Assembly (NCBI GenBank): GCA_905197665.1
Contig: CAJJZP010000007.1
Location: forward strand, 1-64,000
Origin: an uncultured Collinsella sp.
GTDB lineage: Bacteria > Actinomycetota > Coriobacteriia > Coriobacteriales > Coriobacteriaceae
Direction of reading: 5' to 3'
Length of the DNA: 64,000 nt
Below are positions 14,734 to 24,271 of the stretch, piece by piece. The position numbers and the translations under genes are program-made. The notes under the pieces are model-generated. The model made no database searches and had not been told where the DNA came from. It saw nothing but the letters and a program-made list of their open reading frames with translations. Numbering within the stretch: position 1 is the first letter of the stretch; every line of letters starts with the position of its first letter.

Positions 14734-16731
14734 CTATTGCAGGTCCAGCTGGTCCAGGTATTCCTTGCCGTGCTCGGAGATATGGCGCTTGCGGCCCGCC
14801 TCGTCGTTGCCCAGCAACAGGTTGAACATGGTTTCCATCTTGGTGACGTCCTCGGGCTCCACCTTGATCAGGCGGCGCGTCTCGGGGTTCATGGTGGTGA
14901 GCCACATCATGTCCGGATCGTTCTCACCAAGACCCTTGGAGCGGTTGATGGAGCACTTCTGGTCGCCGATCTCCTTGAGGATGCCGTTCTTCTCGAGCTC
15001 GGTGTAGGCAAAGTAGGTCTTCTCTTTGCAGTTGATCTCGTAGAGCGGCGACTCGGCGATATACACGTAGCCCTCGTCGATAAGTGTGGGCACCAGGCGG
15101 TAGAGCATGGTGAGCACGAGCGTGCGGATGTGGTAGCCGTCGACGTCGGCGTCCGTACAGATGATGACCTTGTTCCAGTTGAGGTTATCCAGGTCAAAGG
15201 CACCAAGGTTCTTGATGCGCTTGTCCTTGATCTCCACGCCGCAGCCCAGCACGCGCATAAGGTCCATGATGATGTCGGACTTAAAGATGCGCGGGTAGTC
15301 CTCCTTCAGGCAGTTGAGGATCTTGCCGCGGACGGGCATAACACCCTGGAACTCGGCGTCGCGCGACGTGCGGATGGCGCCTGCTGCCGAGTCGCCCTCT
15401 ACGATGTAGATCTCGCGACGGTTCTTGTCCTTGGAGCGGCAGTCGATGAACTTCTGCACGCGGTTGGCCATGTCGGTCTTTTGCTGCAGGTTGGTCTTGA
15501 TGCTCTGGCGCGTCTTTTCGGCATTCTCACGCGAGCGCTTGTTGATGAGCACCTGCTCCATGATCTTGTTGGCGGCGTCTTTGTTCTCGATCAGATAGGT
15601 CGAGAGGCGCTCCTTAAAGAATGCTGTCATCGCCTGCTGGATAAAGCGGTTGTTGATGGCCTTCTTGGTCTGGTTTTCGTAGGACGTCTGGGTGGAGAAG
15701 CAGTTGGTCACCAGTACCAGGCAGTCCTGGACGTCTTGCCACTTAATGCCGCTCTCGTTTTTGTTGTACTTGCCCTGTTGCTTGATGTAGGCGTCGACGG
15801 CGCTGGTCAGAGCGCTGCGGGCCGCCTTCTCGGGCGAACCGCCGTTCTCGAGCCAGGAGGAATTGTGGTAGTACTCCTGCATCATGAAGGTGCGCGAGAA
15901 GCACATGCACGCGGTGATCTTTACGTTGTAGTCGGGCAGGTCCTCGCGGTCGCGACCGCGGCGGTCGGCCTCGATAAAGAAGGGCTCGGTAAGGTAGTCG
16001 GTACCGACCTTCTCGAGCACGTAGTCCTCGATGCCCTTGGGATAGCAAAAATCCTCTTCGGAAAACTCGCCATCGTCGCCCTCGATGCGCAGGCGGAAGG
16101 TCACGTTGGCGTTGACCACGGCCTGACGGCGCATGGTCTCGCGATACCAGTCGTGGGGAATGCTAATCGAGGTAAAGACCTCAAGATCGGGGCGCCACTT
16201 GATGGTGGTGCCGGTGCGGTTCTCGTCGCTGGGCTCAATCTCGAGTGCCTTCTTCTTGGCGCCGACGACCTTGCCTTTCTTAAAGTGCAGGGAGTACTTG
16301 TTGCCGTCGCGCCAGACGGTGACGTCCATGTACTCGGAAGCGTACTGGGTCGCGCACGAGCCCAGGCCGTTGGTGCCGAGCGAGAAGTCGTAGTCGCCGC
16401 CCTGGTTGTTGTTGTACTTGCCGCCGGCGTAGAGCTCGCAGAAGACGAGCTCCCAGTTAAAGCGCTTCTCGGAAGGGTTCCAGTCGAGCGGGCAGCCACG
16501 GCCATTGTCCTCTACCTGAATAGAGCCATCGCGAAAGGCGGTGAGGGTGATGAGCTTGCCGTAGCCCTGGCGCGCCTCGTCAACGGCGTTGGACAGGATC
16601 TCGAAGGCGGCATGCGCGCAACCGTCGAGTCCGTCCGAGCCAAAGATGACGGCGGGGCGCAGGCGTACGCGCTCCTCGTCCTTGAGCTGGCGGATACTGT
16701 CGTTACCATAGTTTGCGGTGTTTTTTGCCAT
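14734..16731 (-). CDS. Type IIA topoisomerase B subunit (gyrase/topo IV)
   Basis: 665 residues from the ATG at 16731 (MAKNTANYGNDSIRQLKDEE); an in-frame extension to 16830 exists but is less like the family. The GHKL ATPase has EILSNAVDEARQG, VEDNGRGCP and SLGTNGLGS; the transducer follows. The TOPRIM domain has the acidic residue in VEGDSAAGAI and the DADVDG magnesium site. It ends with a GyrB/ParE C-terminal tail (EYLDQLDLQ). The ribosome site is uncertain, since AGGAG lies 16 bp upstream. It is the first gene of the two-gene topoisomerase operon. Whether the pair works as gyrase or topo IV cannot be settled by eye. Confidence 0.9.
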   Translation of the reverse strand: MAKNTANYGNDSIRQLKDEERVRLRPAVIFGSDGLDGCAHAAFEILSNAVDEARQGYGKLITLTAFRDGSIQVEDNGRGCPLDWNPSEKRFNWELVFCELYAGGKYNNNQGGDYDFSLGTNGLGSCATQYASEYMDVTVWRDGNKYSLHFKKGKVVGAKKKALEIEPSDENRTGTTIKWRPDLEVFTSISIPHDWYRETMRRQAVVNANVTFRLRIEGDDGEFSEEDFCYPKGIEDYVLEKVGTDYLTEPFFIEADRRGRDREDLPDYNVKITACMCFSRTFMMQEYYHNSSWLENGGSPEKAARSALTSAVDAYIKQQGKYNKNESGIKWQDVQDCLVLVTNCFSTQTSYENQTKKAINNRFIQQAMTAFFKERLSTYLIENKDAANKIMEQVLINKRSRENAEKTRQSIKTNLQQKTDMANRVQKFIDCRSKDKNRREIYIVEGDSAAGAIRTSRDAEFQGVMPVRGKILNCLKEDYPRIFKSDIIMDLMRVLGCGVEIKDKRIKNLGAFDLDNLNWNKVIICTDADVDGYHIRTLVLTMLYRLVPTLIDEGYVYIAESPLYEINCKEKTYFAYTELEKNGILKEIGDQKCSINRSKGLGENDPDMMWLTTMNPETRRLIKVEPEDVTKMETMFNLLLGNDEAGRKRHISEHGKEYLDQLDLQ

Positions 16732-16883
16732 ACTCGCTCTCTCGGTGCTCCTTTGCTGCGTTTTAGTCATATAGATAGTCAAGGTAGCATAGCCCAGGCC
16801 TTGGGCGATTCCAACCAACACGAATTCCATCGAACAATAGTTCGATTAGATAATGGATGCTTGGGATGCGGGTGGGGTCTGTC

Positions 16884-18266
16884 CTATTCAAACATCTGCG
16901 GCAGGTCGATGAAGACGGTTCGATCGCTTTCGTCAGCTTCGAAGCCCGAACGGGAGAAGAATCCGTAGCGATGGCACTTGAGCCCCGTTGCCTCGACTTG
17001 GGCGATTTCCTCGTCGACCATTTTTTGCGTGACGGGGGATTTGCGGAACTTTGCTTCGTAGAATGCGTAGCCCTCGGGGTCTTGCGTTACCACATCGAAT
17101 TCGCCGCTCGTTTTGTTTGCGGGATCGTCGTACCAGTACTTGCCTATGGCATCGAAAGCCGGTTCGATCTTGCCAGTCCTGTTTTGCCGTACGAGGTATT
17201 GACGGCAGATCTCCTCGAACATATGTGGAGTGTAGTTTTCCTCGAAGTCTTGGGAGACGTGACGATCATAGAAGACTTCCGGGTCGAGCAGCTGACGCGC
17301 AGAAGCATTGCGGAAGACGTAGCGATAGTAAAAGAGCGAAAGTGGGTCCACCACAAAGTAGCCAGACTTGCGCTTATTCGTAGGGTCGTTGATGGGTGCA
17401 CGCTTTTGGACGATTTCGAGTGACATGAGCTTGTCGAGTACGTCTGCCATGGCCGGACCGCTCGAGACGTGCGACTGTGCCAGCACGTCCCCCCAACGGG
17501 AGTAACCTTGTGCGAGAGCCCCGAAAACTTCGTTGGCGTTGGTCATCTTCGAGATCTCGGCGTTGAGATAGGACGGTACTTCGCTTTCTAAGCGGGCGCC
17601 AGGTTCTGTGACGAGCTCGATGATATTGTCGCGTACGCTTTGGGACTGATCGATGAGGCGATTGTAAAAGGGGATGCCGCCAAAAACGCTATAGAGCCGC
17701 ACCTTGTCCTCGGGTGAGAACGCGGGATAGAACTTTGCAGCGTCAAAGTAATCCATGGGCTTAAGCTCAAGCGCGAGATCAATTCGCCCGTAGAGGGGGC
17801 TTTCATGCTCGATGAGAGATTTCATAATCTCAACATAGGAGCCGCACAGGACAATGTTTAAACGTGAGTCTTCCCTGTGAGCGTCGATTGAGGTCTGGAG
17901 AATGCTGTCTAAGCCTTTAACCGCATCTCTCAAGTAGGGGTATTCGTCGAGAACGAGGGTAATGTTCTTGTCTTTGGCTTGGGCAAACAGAAATTCGATG
18001 AGCTCGCGGATGCCCGTGAAGGCGAGCGGAGGAAAGCTTAGCGCTTCAGCAGCAAGGGCGGACAGACTCTCGAGGTTGTCTGCCTCGGAGGTTTGGCGGC
18101 ACTCGTAATAGATCGTTGCGACGTCCGATAAATCGGTTAGCGCCTGCTTGATGAGCTCACTTTTGCCGACGCGACGCCTTCCGTAAATGAGAACATTGCG
18201 CTGCTCGGGCGCATTGAGTGTTTTCTTAATACGGGCGAGTTCAAGCTCCCTGCCAATGAATTCCAC
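16884..18266 (-). CDS. Archaeal-type AAA ATPase with DUF234 domain
   Basis: 460 residues. Walker A is YGRRRVGKS (28-36), Walker B is ITLVLDEYPY near 100-109, and the sensor LCGSYVEIMKSL follows. A winged helix lies around 255-310 (FGALAQGYSRWGDVLAQSHV). The C-terminal DUF234 domain has a PD-(D/E)XK-like core (GEFDVVTQDPEGYAFYEAKF). Single-gene ATPases of this type are common in archaea and gut bacteria, and their role is not settled; toxin, regulatory or DNA-maintenance roles have been proposed. The promoter region carries at least three 18-bp palindromes, one near the start codon, pointing to autoregulation. It lies downstream of nothing on its strand, so it is probably monocistronic. Confidence 0.8.
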   Translation of the reverse strand: MEFIGRELELARIKKTLNAPEQRNVLIYGRRRVGKSELIKQALTDLSDVATIYYECRQTSEADNLESLSALAAEALSFPPLAFTGIRELIEFLFAQAKDKNITLVLDEYPYLRDAVKGLDSILQTSIDAHREDSRLNIVLCGSYVEIMKSLIEHESPLYGRIDLALELKPMDYFDAAKFYPAFSPEDKVRLYSVFGGIPFYNRLIDQSQSVRDNIIELVTEPGARLESEVPSYLNAEISKMTNANEVFGALAQGYSRWGDVLAQSHVSSGPAMADVLDKLMSLEIVQKRAPINDPTNKRKSGYFVVDPLSLFYYRYVFRNASARQLLDPEVFYDRHVSQDFEENYTPHMFEEICRQYLVRQNRTGKIEPAFDAIGKYWYDDPANKTSGEFDVVTQDPEGYAFYEAKFRKSPVTQKMVDEEIAQVEATGLKCHRYGFFSRSGFEADESDRTVFIDLPQMFE

Positions 18267-18268
18267 TT

Positions 18269-18370
18269 ACTCGGTTCCTTCCGACTCGGTTTTGTCCGAG
18301 TTAATTGTATCGCATGAACAAGTTTATGCTCGAGTTTACTCGGACAAAACCGAGTCGGTTCTGTCCGAGT
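18269..18370. promoter_or_regulatory. Cluster of ACTCGG-N6-CCGAGT operators
   Basis: Palindromes with the same core occur at 18284-18301 (ACTCGGTTTTGTCCGAGT), 18338-18355 (ACTCGGACAAAACCGAGT) and, overlapping it, 18353-18370 (AGTCGGTTCTGTCCGAGT). A fourth, imperfect copy starts at 18269 next to the start codon of the DUF234 ATPase. The N6 spacer is conserved too (TTTTGT or its complement), so a sequence-specific dimer is implied. Confidence 0.75.
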
Positions 18371-18405
18371 AAGTTTGAATAGCGAATCAAAATTGTTATG
18401 TCCAC

Positions 18406-18654
18406 ATGGCGATGGCGAACATGGTTTCCATAAGCGCCGCGTTCGCGCTTGTTATTGCCGCAATGCGCTGTGTCGCTGAGGCGCAGATCGTACCGCTCGA
18501 AAGCGTCTTTTGGTTGGCGAACCTGGCCACAGGCGTGTTCTGCGGTGCGACGATTTTCACGGCCACGTTTGCTGTCCTGTGCGCAACGTTTTTCACGGCG
18601 AAAAGACGCCGTGCCAAGCTCGAGGCAGAACTCGACTCCCCTGATGATATCTAA
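18406..18654 (+). CDS. Small two-pass membrane protein, unknown
   Basis: 82 residues. Two hydrophobic segments are predicted, roughly 5-24 (ANMVSISAAFALVIAAM) and 36-62 (WLANLATGVFCGATIFTATF), then a basic/acidic tail (KRRRAKLEAELDSPDDI). Codon usage is GC-rich like its neighbours. The gene is followed within 10 bp by a strong terminator on the same strand, which supports real transcription. No good ribosome site is seen at either of the two candidate ATGs (18406, 18412). I do not recognise a family. Confidence 0.5.
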   Translation: MAMANMVSISAAFALVIAAMRCVAEAQIVPLESVFWLANLATGVFCGATIFTATFAVLCATFFTAKRRRAKLEAELDSPDDI

Positions 18655-18661
18655 TGCGTAA

Positions 18662-18697
18662 TGGGCTGGCTCTGGGTATCCAGAACCAGCCCATTTT
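18662..18697 (+). terminator. Rho-independent terminator
   Basis: TGGGCTGG-c-TCTGG-gtat-CCAGA-a-CCAGCCCA followed by TTTT: a 13-bp stem with one mismatch. It ends the small membrane protein gene. Confidence 0.85.
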
Positions 18698-18744
18698 GAT
18701 GTTCGATGAGCCGAGTCGGCGTCTCTCACAAAAGTAACTAGAAG

Positions 18745-21700
18745 CTAGCGACGCTTATCAGAATTGACCTCATTGGCGGTGTCGGTTTCGAGCGCCGTGC
18801 GGCGGGCACTGTAGGCGACGAGGCCGGCGCCTGTCGCGGCGAGTGCTGCAGCGGCTGCCGTAAGGGGAGCGTTGACATCGCCCGTGCCCGCAAGTGCGCC
18901 CGCTTTTCCGGAGCGCTTGTTATTGCCGTGGTCCTTGCCACTGCCGGAGCTGCTTCCTCCGGAGCCGCCGCCCTCGTCAGTGCCGCCGCCACTCGAGCTA
19001 CCATCGCCGTCCGCCGTCATCGGGGCGTCGTGAAGCCCTGTCGTATCCGCGCTGTCGCATACGCCGACCTGAACTTCTGAGCGTTCGCATGCCGCGTCGG
19101 GCACATGAAGCTCGTGCAGTACGGCATCCAGTGTCGAGTTTGCGCCCGGTCGGATCTCCTCGAGCGTTACGGGATCGAGCGCCACCAGATTACGTGCCTT
19201 CGCATACAACGTTACGCGTTTGCCCACTTCGTCGCTCCAACTCTCGGGGATGGCGAAGCTCATGCGGAACTGTGCCGTGCAACCCGGTGCCAGCACGGCG
19301 TTGCCGTTGTCGGCTACCAGCGGGTGCGTTGCAAAACGTGCGCCCAGCGTCTCGAGCGCGTACTTTACGTGTGCCATGTCGTTGGCCGAAGCGTCTTCGG
19401 CAAGCTCTGGATCGTAGATCGAAGCCATGCGTGCGTTCGCTCCGAACCCGATGGATGCGCTGGAGAACGGCTGGCTGGAGCTCTCTCGGTACAGATCGAT
19501 CGTGCCGGCGGTCAGCAGGGTGTTGCCGTCGTTTCGCACCGTGACCATGAAGGATTCGCCTGCTGCTCCGGGCACCACCGCGCCCGAGGTAGCGACCGCG
19601 CCCGTCGGAGTGGCACACGCCACCAAGGGCACTTCGATGCCGTGCAGCTCTGCCTCGCTCTTCTCCGCGCTCACAATGTGCGTGGCGAGTGTGGAGAGCA
19701 TGCCTCCCGACGTCAAAAATGTCGTTATCTGATCGACGGGATGGTCCAGCTCGCACATCACGAACGGTTCCGTGAACAGATCGCCAGCCAAGGTGCTGGC
19801 GAAGATGCGGAAGTGCTTGCCCATCACTGCTACCGGGTTGCCTTCTTCGTCGTAGGTTTGTCCCACCTTGCCATCGGTGTTCTCTACATAGAGCACGCAC
19901 CTGCCGTTGTTGCTTACGCTAAACGATGCCGGGCCACAACCTGCGGCACCCACGGGCTGCGTTGCAAATGCAGATGCGCCTCGCGTCCAAGTAATATGCT
20001 GCAGTTGCTCGTTGACGGTTGCCAAAAAGCCCGAATGTTGCGGCCACGGCACCGCATGGGGTACCGTGGCGTCTGGTGGCATAACGCCCCAGCCCGCAAT
20101 GGACTGGCCGATCACGGCGTACGATGCGCAGCCGCAACCGTCTGCGGTCTCGTACGCAACGGGCACCACCATTTTTCCGTTGATATTCTCGGGCTCACCC
20201 AATTCGATGCTTGACGGTGCTTGCGGAAAGCGGAGAACTTGGCGGAACGTCAGGCTGTCGCCCGAAACGTCCGACCACAGTGTGAAGCACTCCAGCGCAA
20301 CCTCAGCCTCGCTGCCGAGCGCCTTCTCTGCGGTGGCTCCGCGGCGGTGGAGGTAGGCACCCGACAGGCGTCCGTCGACCAGCGTCTTGCCCACCGTGAT
20401 ACGCGGGCACTGCAGGCAATGGTAGCCATCCTCTTGCAGGCGGCCGCGCGAGATGCTGCGCCATGACGTATGCGACACCACGCGGATCTCGTCATTACTT
20501 ATGCGCAGGCGCACGACGGACAGTATGCCGGCTGTGCTTGCCGTATCGAAAAGGGTGTTGTCGCCGTCGCGGCGCTCGCCCGAGACCAGCAGCACGTAGG
20601 CGTCCTGGTTTCCTCTTCCGTCCGTATATTCCACCACGTCGAAGTCGTAATCGAATATGCCGTCGCGCTCCACGTCGCCCTCGCCAAACCCAAGGGGAAA
20701 GTCCACGGGCGTGGGAGCGGACCACGTGCCGTTTGCCTTTGTGTGCACCACCAGGCGCGAGCGGCCATTGTCGCCGTAGCGCACCGAGGCGATACGGAAC
20801 AGGCATTCTACGCCGGCAATCATCGTTAGCTTCATGTGGGCTTCGCTGAGCACGCCGGAAAACAGCACGTTGTCGCTCGAGGGTTTTATGCCGCCACGCT
20901 CGTCCTCCGACACGCCGGCAGAATTGGCGTTCGGGTCCGCAACGGCGTTCGTTGACTGACCGATGTAGGTGTACTCATACATCGGCGCGGCGTTTTCGTC
21001 GTTCTCTACCAGTGCATGGACGAAATGCTCGATCTGTCCCGTGTCGTCGCTTTCTGAATCCGCCTCGAGCTCAATGCGCGTGACCGCTTGATCCCAATCG
21101 CGCACGACAGGCGCGGCGTTTACGGCAATGGCCTTAACCTCGGCGCGTGCGAGCAACTCGGCGTTGGTGACGATGGTGGCCGATGCGATAAATTGCGGCA
21201 CGCCGCCCGCCTCGATGCTGCCGGCCGAGCCGAAGCGGGCATCCAGCGTGTAAGGCGTATCCCCACCCAATGCGAGCTCGGAACGCTGGAGCACATACTG
21301 GTCGCCATTGTTCACCGACATATTCCACGAATCGATGAGTGTGGGCCACGACCCCGACCAAGCCTTGGTGGTCCACTTGAACATTACGAACTGGAGTATC
21401 ACGTCGACATCGACGTCTGCACCTACGCGCAGCCGCGGAAGCTGGTGTCCATCTGCCTTCTCGTACCCAATGAACAGCGTGAGGGATGCGGCGCCGCGCA
21501 CGGCAGACGAAGCGACGCCTGCAACGCCGGCGCCAAAGGTGACGGCAAGTCCGATCTGGATGGTGAACGAGCCCGACGTGTTGGAATAGTCGAGCGAAAT
21601 GTTTTTAAAAAACGCCGCGCCGCTGCCGTGCGTGTGGGCACCCACGGCGAGCGCCAGCTTCGCCAGCACCCAGGGGTTGACGTTTAGGAAAAATGGCACC

Positions 21701-23112
21701 GGTCCTAGGGTAAACTGCTCGGTCCAATTGAGGTCGGTTCTTACCTGGAAGAGGGCCTTAATATTGCCGTATGCGGGGTCGTTGTTGTTACCCCAGGTTT
21801 TGCCCACCCAATCGTAGGCGAGCGAGCCGTACAGCTGTGTGGCGATATCCATCGTGAACAGCGGCGTGCAATGGTGGCGAAGGAGCTTGGTGTTTCTTGG
21901 ATCGGTGCCCGAACCGGCACTCATACTCTTGTACTGATTCCACTTCCCCTCCATCTCGTCGAGATAGCGGTTTGCCTGCTTGGCGCCCGACTCGCGTGGC
22001 GATTTCTTCCAGTATTCCGGATCAGGGTTGCCCGAATCGTTCATATAGCTGGCTGGTTTGTATCCTCCGCCAAACAGCACGTATCCAGCAAACGAGAAAT
22101 CGAAGAGGATCGGAAATGTGGGCATCCAACACGTGAACTTATTGCCGCCGATGCCGGGAAACGCCGCGGGGAAATCAAACGGAGTGACCTCTTGGTCCAT
22201 GGTAGTGGGGACGATAGTGGTCGAGCCCGATTCTGCCTTTGCGGCCGGCGCAGTGACAACGGCCATGGGGGAGGAGAGCGTGTAGGTTTTGCCCTGATAG
22301 TCGAGAACAAAGCGCAGCTTGCACCCTTCCTCCAGAAGGCCCGATGCCGCGTCGAGAAACTTGTCTTCGAGTGTGAACGTCGCCAGATTATCCGCGCCTG
22401 ATGCGCTGGCCTTGATCTGGCCAATCTGCGTGACGGTTTCGGTTGAGCTGCCCGCAGCGGGCATCACTTTATTGATATGCAATGTTGCCTGCCCGCCCTG
22501 CGGCAGATGAGTCTGCACGGTAAAGGCGTGCGTATCGGGCTGCTCGTTTGCCGTGTCGTCCTTCGGCAATGCCATGAACGTGGCTTCAGCGTACTGGATG
22601 TCCCATTCGTCGAATGTGAGCTGTCGAAAGTACGGCTCGCCATCGGAGAGCGGACGTGTGGGTGCGGTAATGGCGGTGCCGCCCTGGATACGCGCAAGGG
22701 GAATCTCGACATCACGGTAGCCCGCCATGCTAATGGAGATGCCGCCGTTAAAGTCGTACGCGTCGAGAAGCGTTGCCTCGTCCACGTAGCCTTCCGAAAG
22801 AGGGGCGACCTCAAAGATGGCCGTGCCTTCTTCATCGGTCGTGGCGGCGAGCTGCTTGCCTGCGGCGTAGCGCGACGTGAGCGTGACCTGCGCTCCCTTG
22901 ATGGGCATATTCTTGTTGGCGACGTCGACCACGACCACACCAAACATGGTGCGCGAGAGAACGAGCACCCTGAAGGGGTCTTTTTCGTCGGCATAGGCCG
23001 CGGTGGGCGCGAACGGCAGCAGGAAGGCATTTTCGCTTCCCGGCACGCGAGGCAACATGATGCTCGCTAGTGAGGACGCTCCGGCAACAAGTAACGAACG
23101 GCGATCAAGCAT
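18745..23112 (-). CDS. Giant secreted surface protein with C-terminal anchor
   Basis: 1,455 residues from the ATG at 23112 (GGGAG 7 bp upstream). The N-terminus MLDRRSLLVAGASSLASIML is a signal sequence with twin Arg, cleaved near AAYADE, so Tat export is possible. A carboxypeptidase-regulatory/Ig-like domain follows (FGVVVVDVANKNMPIKGAQV, then TDEEGTAIFEVAPL). The middle has no recognised fold. The tail has a Ser/Gly-rich linker (GGGTDEGGGSGGSSSGSG), an LAGTGD motif near 1407, a hydrophobic segment and a charged end, the layout of sortase-anchored proteins. A LuxR-type regulator lies 76 bp upstream on the same strand. The target or ligand is unknown; a role in host glycan or matrix contact is only a guess. 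Confidence 0.75.
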   Translation of the reverse strand: MLDRRSLLVAGASSLASIMLPRVPGSENAFLLPFAPTAAYADEKDPFRVLVLSRTMFGVVVVDVANKNMPIKGAQVTLTSRYAAGKQLAATTDEEGTAIFEVAPLSEGYVDEATLLDAYDFNGGISISMAGYRDVEIPLARIQGGTAITAPTRPLSDGEPYFRQLTFDEWDIQYAEATFMALPKDDTANEQPDTHAFTVQTHLPQGGQATLHINKVMPAAGSSTETVTQIGQIKASASGADNLATFTLEDKFLDAASGLLEEGCKLRFVLDYQGKTYTLSSPMAVVTAPAAKAESGSTTIVPTTMDQEVTPFDFPAAFPGIGGNKFTCWMPTFPILFDFSFAGYVLFGGGYKPASYMNDSGNPDPEYWKKSPRESGAKQANRYLDEMEGKWNQYKSMSAGSGTDPRNTKLLRHHCTPLFTMDIATQLYGSLAYDWVGKTWGNNNDPAYGNIKALFQVRTDLNWTEQFTLGPVPFFLNVNPWVLAKLALAVGAHTHGSGAAFFKNISLDYSNTSGSFTIQIGLAVTFGAGVAGVASSAVRGAASLTLFIGYEKADGHQLPRLRVGADVDVDVILQFVMFKWTTKAWSGSWPTLIDSWNMSVNNGDQYVLQRSELALGGDTPYTLDARFGSAGSIEAGGVPQFIASATIVTNAELLARAEVKAIAVNAAPVVRDWDQAVTRIELEADSESDDTGQIEHFVHALVENDENAAPMYEYTYIGQSTNAVADPNANSAGVSEDERGGIKPSSDNVLFSGVLSEAHMKLTMIAGVECLFRIASVRYGDNGRSRLVVHTKANGTWSAPTPVDFPLGFGEGDVERDGIFDYDFDVVEYTDGRGNQDAYVLLVSGERRDGDNTLFDTASTAGILSVVRLRISNDEIRVVSHTSWRSISRGRLQEDGYHCLQCPRITVGKTLVDGRLSGAYLHRRGATAEKALGSEAEVALECFTLWSDVSGDSLTFRQVLRFPQAPSSIELGEPENINGKMVVPVAYETADGCGCASYAVIGQSIAGWGVMPPDATVPHAVPWPQHSGFLATVNEQLQHITWTRGASAFATQPVGAAGCGPASFSVSNNGRCVLYVENTDGKVGQTYDEEGNPVAVMGKHFRIFASTLAGDLFTEPFVMCELDHPVDQITTFLTSGGMLSTLATHIVSAEKSEAELHGIEVPLVACATPTGAVATSGAVVPGAAGESFMVTVRNDGNTLLTAGTIDLYRESSSQPFSSASIGFGANARMASIYDPELAEDASANDMAHVKYALETLGARFATHPLVADNGNAVLAPGCTAQFRMSFAIPESWSDEVGKRVTLYAKARNLVALDPVTLEEIRPGANSTLDAVLHELHVPDAACERSEVQVGVCDSADTTGLHDAPMTADGDGSSSGGGTDEGGGSGGSSSGSGKDHGNNKRSGKAGALAGTGDVNAPLTAAAAALAATGAGLVAYSARRTALETDTANEVNSDKRR

Positions 23113-23188
23113 CTTGGGCTCCCATCCCGCAAATATCGGTGGAAATAATCCAATTTTGCGAGAAGACGCTTCGTGGCGGTAGTGCCGT

Positions 23189-24271
23189 TCAAGGGTCAAA
23201 ATGTCCAAATTGATCGAGCGAAGCGCCGGGTTCCGGAACGCGTTCGATGCGCTTGGCAGCCCGGTCGCTAACGCAACATGTGCGCGACCAGCTCGCGCGT
23301 GTGCCGATGCCAAGCTTTGCGTATACGCCGGATAGGCGGTTTTTGACGGTGCCCGGCGATACTCCCATATGGCGTGCGATTTCAGCGTTGGTCCACCCAC
23401 GGCAGGCGAGCATGGCCATGGTGAACTCTGTGGTCGTTAAATCGTCGGCAACGTCCTCGCCCGAATCGGGGTTGTGGATGCGCCGCCAGCCGTAGCTGAA
23501 GCGGTACGTGATCTCGATGATGCGTGCGAAGTCGTCAGGGTATTGCGTTTTTAGGCATGCCTCGATGAGCCCCTGCAAAAGGCCGTGGTGCTCGCCAATG
23601 AGCTCGATAAGGCCGTCGGGGCGCGCAATGTCCCAAGCGGCTCCAAAATGCGCTTTTGCGGCGTCGATGTCCTTGAGGCTCATGCATGCCATGGAAGCTG
23701 CCAGGTGCAGGAACAGTTCCGAGATGGGATAGCTTCCCTGTTTCATAATTAGGGCGTTTTCCGCCATGCCCAGGCTGCGGCCGTATTCGCCGCGCAGATA
23801 CAAGGCGTGCGCCATCACGTAGCTGGCGAACAGTCGCAGGCCTTCGGGTAGGTGCGCCGCAAGTGGATAAAACTCTTCGGCAGAATACGGGGAAGGCAAG
23901 TGCAGCAGGACGCTCGCGGCCGAGGCGAACAGGATATGCGTGGCGTGGACGGCGGGCGATTCCTCGTCGGCCGGCGTATCGAGGATGCCCGCAAGGCACC
24001 GGCGGGCGTCGGCGATACGGTTGAGCGACAGACTGGCGTATCCGCAGATAAAGCATGCGGAATAGCGCAGCGCGGGATCGGTGACGTCAAGATAGGGGTG
24101 CGCCGTCTTGGCGGCGAGTGCGGCCTGTCCGCGAAAGTACAGCGCTTCTGCCGTGGCGATGGCGCGTGAATCGGGGTCGGAAATGCCTGCAACCGCAGCG
24201 TCAATCTGCCCCGGCACAAAGGCGGTGCACATCAACGGCATGGGAACGCATGGGTAGCCATCGCAGTCCAT
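23189..24271 (-). CDS. LuxR-family transcriptional regulator
   Basis: 360 residues from the ATG at 24271 (GGGAG upstream; MPLMCTAF at 24241 is an alternative). The first 280 residues are helical, TPR-like repeats rich in Ala/Leu (for example ALYLRGEYGRSLGMAENALI). The C-terminal HTH is LTTTEFTMAMLACRGWTNAE, IARHMGVSPGTVKNRLSGVY, AKLGIG. It has no receiver domain or ATPase motif. Coriobacteriia carry many such solo LuxR proteins, often next to surface proteins. Its 76-bp distance from the giant surface-protein gene suggests it controls it. The frame stays open upstream to 25738, but that part is antisense to guaA. Confidence 0.8.
   Translation of the reverse strand: MDCDGYPCVPMPLMCTAFVPGQIDAAVAGISDPDSRAIATAEALYFRGQAALAAKTAHPYLDVTDPALRYSACFICGYASLSLNRIADARRCLAGILDTPADEESPAVHATHILFASAASVLLHLPSPYSAEEFYPLAAHLPEGLRLFASYVMAHALYLRGEYGRSLGMAENALIMKQGSYPISELFLHLAASMACMSLKDIDAAKAHFGAAWDIARPDGLIELIGEHHGLLQGLIEACLKTQYPDDFARIIEITYRFSYGWRRIHNPDSGEDVADDLTTTEFTMAMLACRGWTNAEIARHMGVSPGTVKNRLSGVYAKLGIGTRASWSRTCCVSDRAAKRIERVPEPGASLDQFGHFDP

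Noticed and set aside
14044..16968. 974-codon open frame on the plus strand
   Set aside because: It is antisense to the topoisomerase genes and is Val/Leu/Ala/Asp-rich without domains; it arises from strong GC bias at third codon positions.
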